Shown here: positions 61,157 to 64,000 of the stretch, piece after piece
Layout of the letters: every line of letters starts with the position of its first letter
How positions within the stretch are numbered: the stretch's first letter is position 1
Assembly: GCA_024449915.1 (NCBI GenBank)
Contig: JAMZAV010000052.1
Coordinates: 248,001-312,000 of the forward strand
Direction of reading: 5' to 3'
From: Sweltsa coloradensis
Taxonomy: Eukaryota; Arthropoda; Insecta; Plecoptera; Chloroperlidae
DNA length: 64,000 nt
The notes under the pieces: generated by a model
The model's database searches: none
Seen by the model: the letters and a program-made list of their open reading frames with translations, nothing else
What the model was told of the DNA's origin: nothing
Program-made: the position numbers and the translations under genes

Positions 61157-63045
61157 GGATTTATTTATTTATAACGCAAAAGCATTGTTAAAAATGTTTT
61201 TAAAACAGTATTTTTGAAATGTTATTTTTGAACGCCGTTTATCAGTTGCCTATCAGAATTTGGTTGCGGCCTTCGCCTCGTGAGTCTTTGTTATGTGTTT
61301 TATTATCAATGTGATATCCGCATCAACAAGTCTTGTGCACAGCTGCATGCTGTTCCAGGTATGTATCGTTGTTATTTTCCTCGTCGGTCACAACCAGGCA
61401 GTATAGGCACGTAGCAACGAGTTATGGGGAGTTTGGATCAATTTCCTCAAGCAAACCAATCAGGCCTGAATGTTTGGACCAGCTAGGCGTAAACGTTAAT
61501 TTGTCAACTAATTAAAAGGAAAAAACTTGTGCATTGTTAGTGTGTTTATATGTGTTCGTTCACACGATGTCCGATGTACGGCTCCTTCGATCTTGACGAT
61601 ATTTTTAGGGAACCCTAGAAATGTCCATCATAGACCCGCGATGTATTTTCAATGCAATATTTATTGTGAAAATCTTACTTAGCTATACATTATATTGTTT
61701 TTTAACATCACATAGTTTTGATTTGATTGATTTTAAATGATTTGCTGGAAATTTTCGATTGTGTACATATTTTCCAAAATATAAATTCATTTGAAATAAT
61801 GGTAAACGGAACTAAAAACGCAATGTCTGAATACTCCAAAAACGTTCATCCATCAACGCGATTGAAGCGTGCGTTCGCTAAGTGGTCAGAACAAAAAATT
61901 GACGATTCACGCCGTTGAATGTCAATAAGCAACAATTCAAAGATTTTTTTGGGGGGTGGGGGGGGGGGGGTGTTATTTGGATTTAGGGTGCATCAACCGC
62001 TAGGTCATTATGCGCCACTGTAGTCTACGGGATATGGGGAAGAGGGGCCCATGATGGTCAGAACCAGCCACGGGTAGGGGAAGGAATTAGGGGTTCTCAG
62101 GTCGCGGTCGTAATCGTCTTTATCATCGTTCGTTGTGGCATTGAATTGTCGTCAAGAAGGTCGTCAAGGGAAGGGACGGTGTCCCCGACGGCGATTGCCA
62201 GAGCTCGCCTCTACTTTTGGGGAGTAATATACTCCGCTCTTCTTAGCTGATGTTTGCGAGGTGGACAGTTTCTCTTGAATCGCCTGTTACGATTAGCAGA
62301 GCCATGCTCTGGGTCAATTCTACCCCGGGCACAGCCGGGGGTCAATGTATTTAATTTAATGTAACACATTAAAAAAAGTGTACTTAATGTAAAAAATAAA
62401 ACAAATATTACAGATTTCTTTAATGCCCTCCAAACTTCTCAAAGATCGCTGTAGAGAGAGGAGAAATCAATAAAAAATAAGTTTGATTTTCGTGAGGAAT
62501 ATTTCTTCATATATACATTCAACTACTTGGCAGGTCTAATTTGAATGTTTCCTGAGAAATTCGTCACGGTCGTAGTAGCTTATGCTAAAATTAATGTGTA
62601 GGCCTATTATGTCTTGTGTGGGACTCGCCCGACCTACACCAAACCTTGCCAGCCACCACGGACGCCATCGTTCCTTGGCATTCCGCATTATTACTCTTCG
62701 ACTTGAGAACCTAGAGCTGGAGCATTATGCTGATGCTGTGGAATGAACGTTGTTTATGAGTTTTCCCGAGTGATAAGATTGTGTTCATGATGCTATTCGA
62801 CACGAGTAAAGATAAGGAGCTCTGCTGTCGTTCCAGACATTGTTCGGCCTTGGCTAACATTGGTACGCTAAGATCTGACTTACAAATTTAATTACTATGT
62901 TTATACACCGTGTGTGTATGCAGCTTATTAGGCCTAAACGAGTTTTGAAGGTGTTAAGACATGCGATTCTCATGTAGCAAATTATCAAGGTGAGTCCTAG
63001 GATCATCAAGAAATCCTACACTGTCCACCTGGGAGGCACATTATT
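61157..63045. other. Unassigned sequence with a G-rich tract
   Basis: A nearly pure G run lies at 61951-61971. A block at 62286-62340 (GATTAGCAGAGCCATGCTCT, TCTACCCCGGGC) resembles 55180-55230. No gene. Confidence 0.4.
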
Positions 63046-63170
63046 ATGTATTCGATTCACTAGTCAGAAGCGTATGGCTCTACGAGGACGTGGGTTCGAA
63101 TCCCACACAAGGCATGGAGTTTTTGCAATCGTTCTTCATCGTTATCTATCACCCGAGTATCCACATGCAT
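63046..63170 (+). mobile_element. tRNA-derived SINE B, plus-strand copy
   Basis: The B-box ACGTGGGTTCGAATCCCACA is intact. It is followed by GGCATGGAGTTTTTGCAATC then GTTCTTCATCGTTATCTATC, the family tail. Confidence 0.7.
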
Positions 63171-64000
63171 CGACGTAATAAGGCAATACATTGATTTTAT
63201 TCCACACACTAGTAGGGGCCTACTGATATTTTCAAAAACCTTTTCAGTTTCACTTTCATAACTACAGATAGACTTGACGAGAATATTCGAGCTTAGGCGG
63301 CTTTTTGAAAACACTTATCATCAACATTGTTAAGAGTTTCACACTATTGTCACTTGTCTCAGGGTTATCAGGTGGATTTTTACTTTTCTCCTTTTATCAA
63401 ACGTTCACGTGTACATATTGTGTACCAAGCAATAAAACTGCATATTGTGTGTGTCACTTGCAGGTCTTTATGTCTGTACATCGAGAAGGTCTGTTCCTTG
63501 ATGTCCTTATTCCTTGATGTACTGTGCAATATATAAATCAGTAACTTAAAAAGAGCTTTTCATATTTAAAAAATCACACTACCCACCACTTTCAAAATAC
63601 TACTAACCATTTGTTGTTTGTTTGTTTGTTTGTTTGTTTGTTTGTTAAGATATACTTTATGTGACCAGTAGAATGTACAGAACGTACAATGTTAGCCGTT
63701 ATCTAAAAACTAATTTATGTGCTTCAACTTGTCGATTCAAAACCGTAAAATTCATACAACACATTTTTTACCACTGAAGAAAACAATATGCCCTGACAAT
63801 TAACACGCCCTCAGACCAAAGGGAATTGGATACACAAAGCTCAGATCAAATAATAAAAATGCATCTTTCCGACGGAGTTAATCTTTCAAGTTTATTTTTA
63901 TAAATCGATGACACTTTGTGAAAATCACCAATGGAGCTCAATTAATAATTATTTGTGGCTGCAAACAATAACCATAAATATTATAAATACAATGCATTTA
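63171..64000. other. Unassigned sequence with (GTTT)n
   Basis: A GTTT microsatellite spans about 63613-63647. Several 60-80 codon ORFs lack any familiar feature. Confidence 0.35.

Overview
This is a nuclear window from an animal genome. Five protein-coding loci of animal type can be read, four of them interrupted by phase-matched GT-AG introns. They are a sperm-type Na+/H+ exchanger relative (SLC9C family), a nischarin copy, PDHX (E3-binding protein of pyruvate dehydrogenase), SDHAF2 and the first coding exon of an ethanolamine kinase. The SLC9C family, the many hAT, Tc1/pogo and Harbinger-like elements, the tRNA-headed SINEs and the very frequent palindrome TAGGCCTA suggest a marine deuterostome such as an echinoderm or hemichordate. 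That placement is inference; no species can be named from sequence alone.

Layout. 0-5.1 kb: a transposon with long terminal inverted repeats, then a 302-bp satellite made from its own terminal repeat, interrupted by palindromic tRNA-like elements, then a minisatellite. 5.4-17.1 kb (minus): the first five coding exons of the SLC9C gene, whose remainder lies beyond the left edge. A nearly intact, intronless nischarin copy sits on the plus strand inside its fourth intron. 17-23 kb: no gene, with repeats including two copies of a hammerhead-ribozyme-bearing sequence. 23.2-44.4 kb (minus): PDHX, in introns crowded with hAT elements, a pogo/Tigger-like element and nested retrotransposons. 44.4-44.6 kb: a compact space between the divergent start codons of PDHX and SDHAF2. 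44.6-52.2 kb (plus): SDHAF2, three coding exons. 53.4-56.4 kb: a 3-kb long-inverted-repeat element. 57.3 kb (plus): first coding exon of an ethanolamine kinase; the rest is not seen. 58-64 kb: one clear hAT insertion, SINEs and unassigned sequence.

PDHX and SDHAF2 both serve mitochondrial metabolism, one in pyruvate dehydrogenase and one in flavinylation of succinate dehydrogenase, and their start codons are only 172 bp apart on opposite strands, so a shared promoter is likely. The other genes have no evident link.

The observations most worth a second look are: tRNA-like sequences enclosed in perfect terminal inverted repeats, with the tRNA in opposite orientation in two neighbouring copies; a hammerhead ribozyme core; an SLC9C protein lacking the acidic residues normally needed for transport; a satellite that is an array of a transposon end; and a PDHX exon that looks broken. 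Exon limits come from reading splice consensus, reading-frame phase and remembered family similarity. No alignment or search was run.
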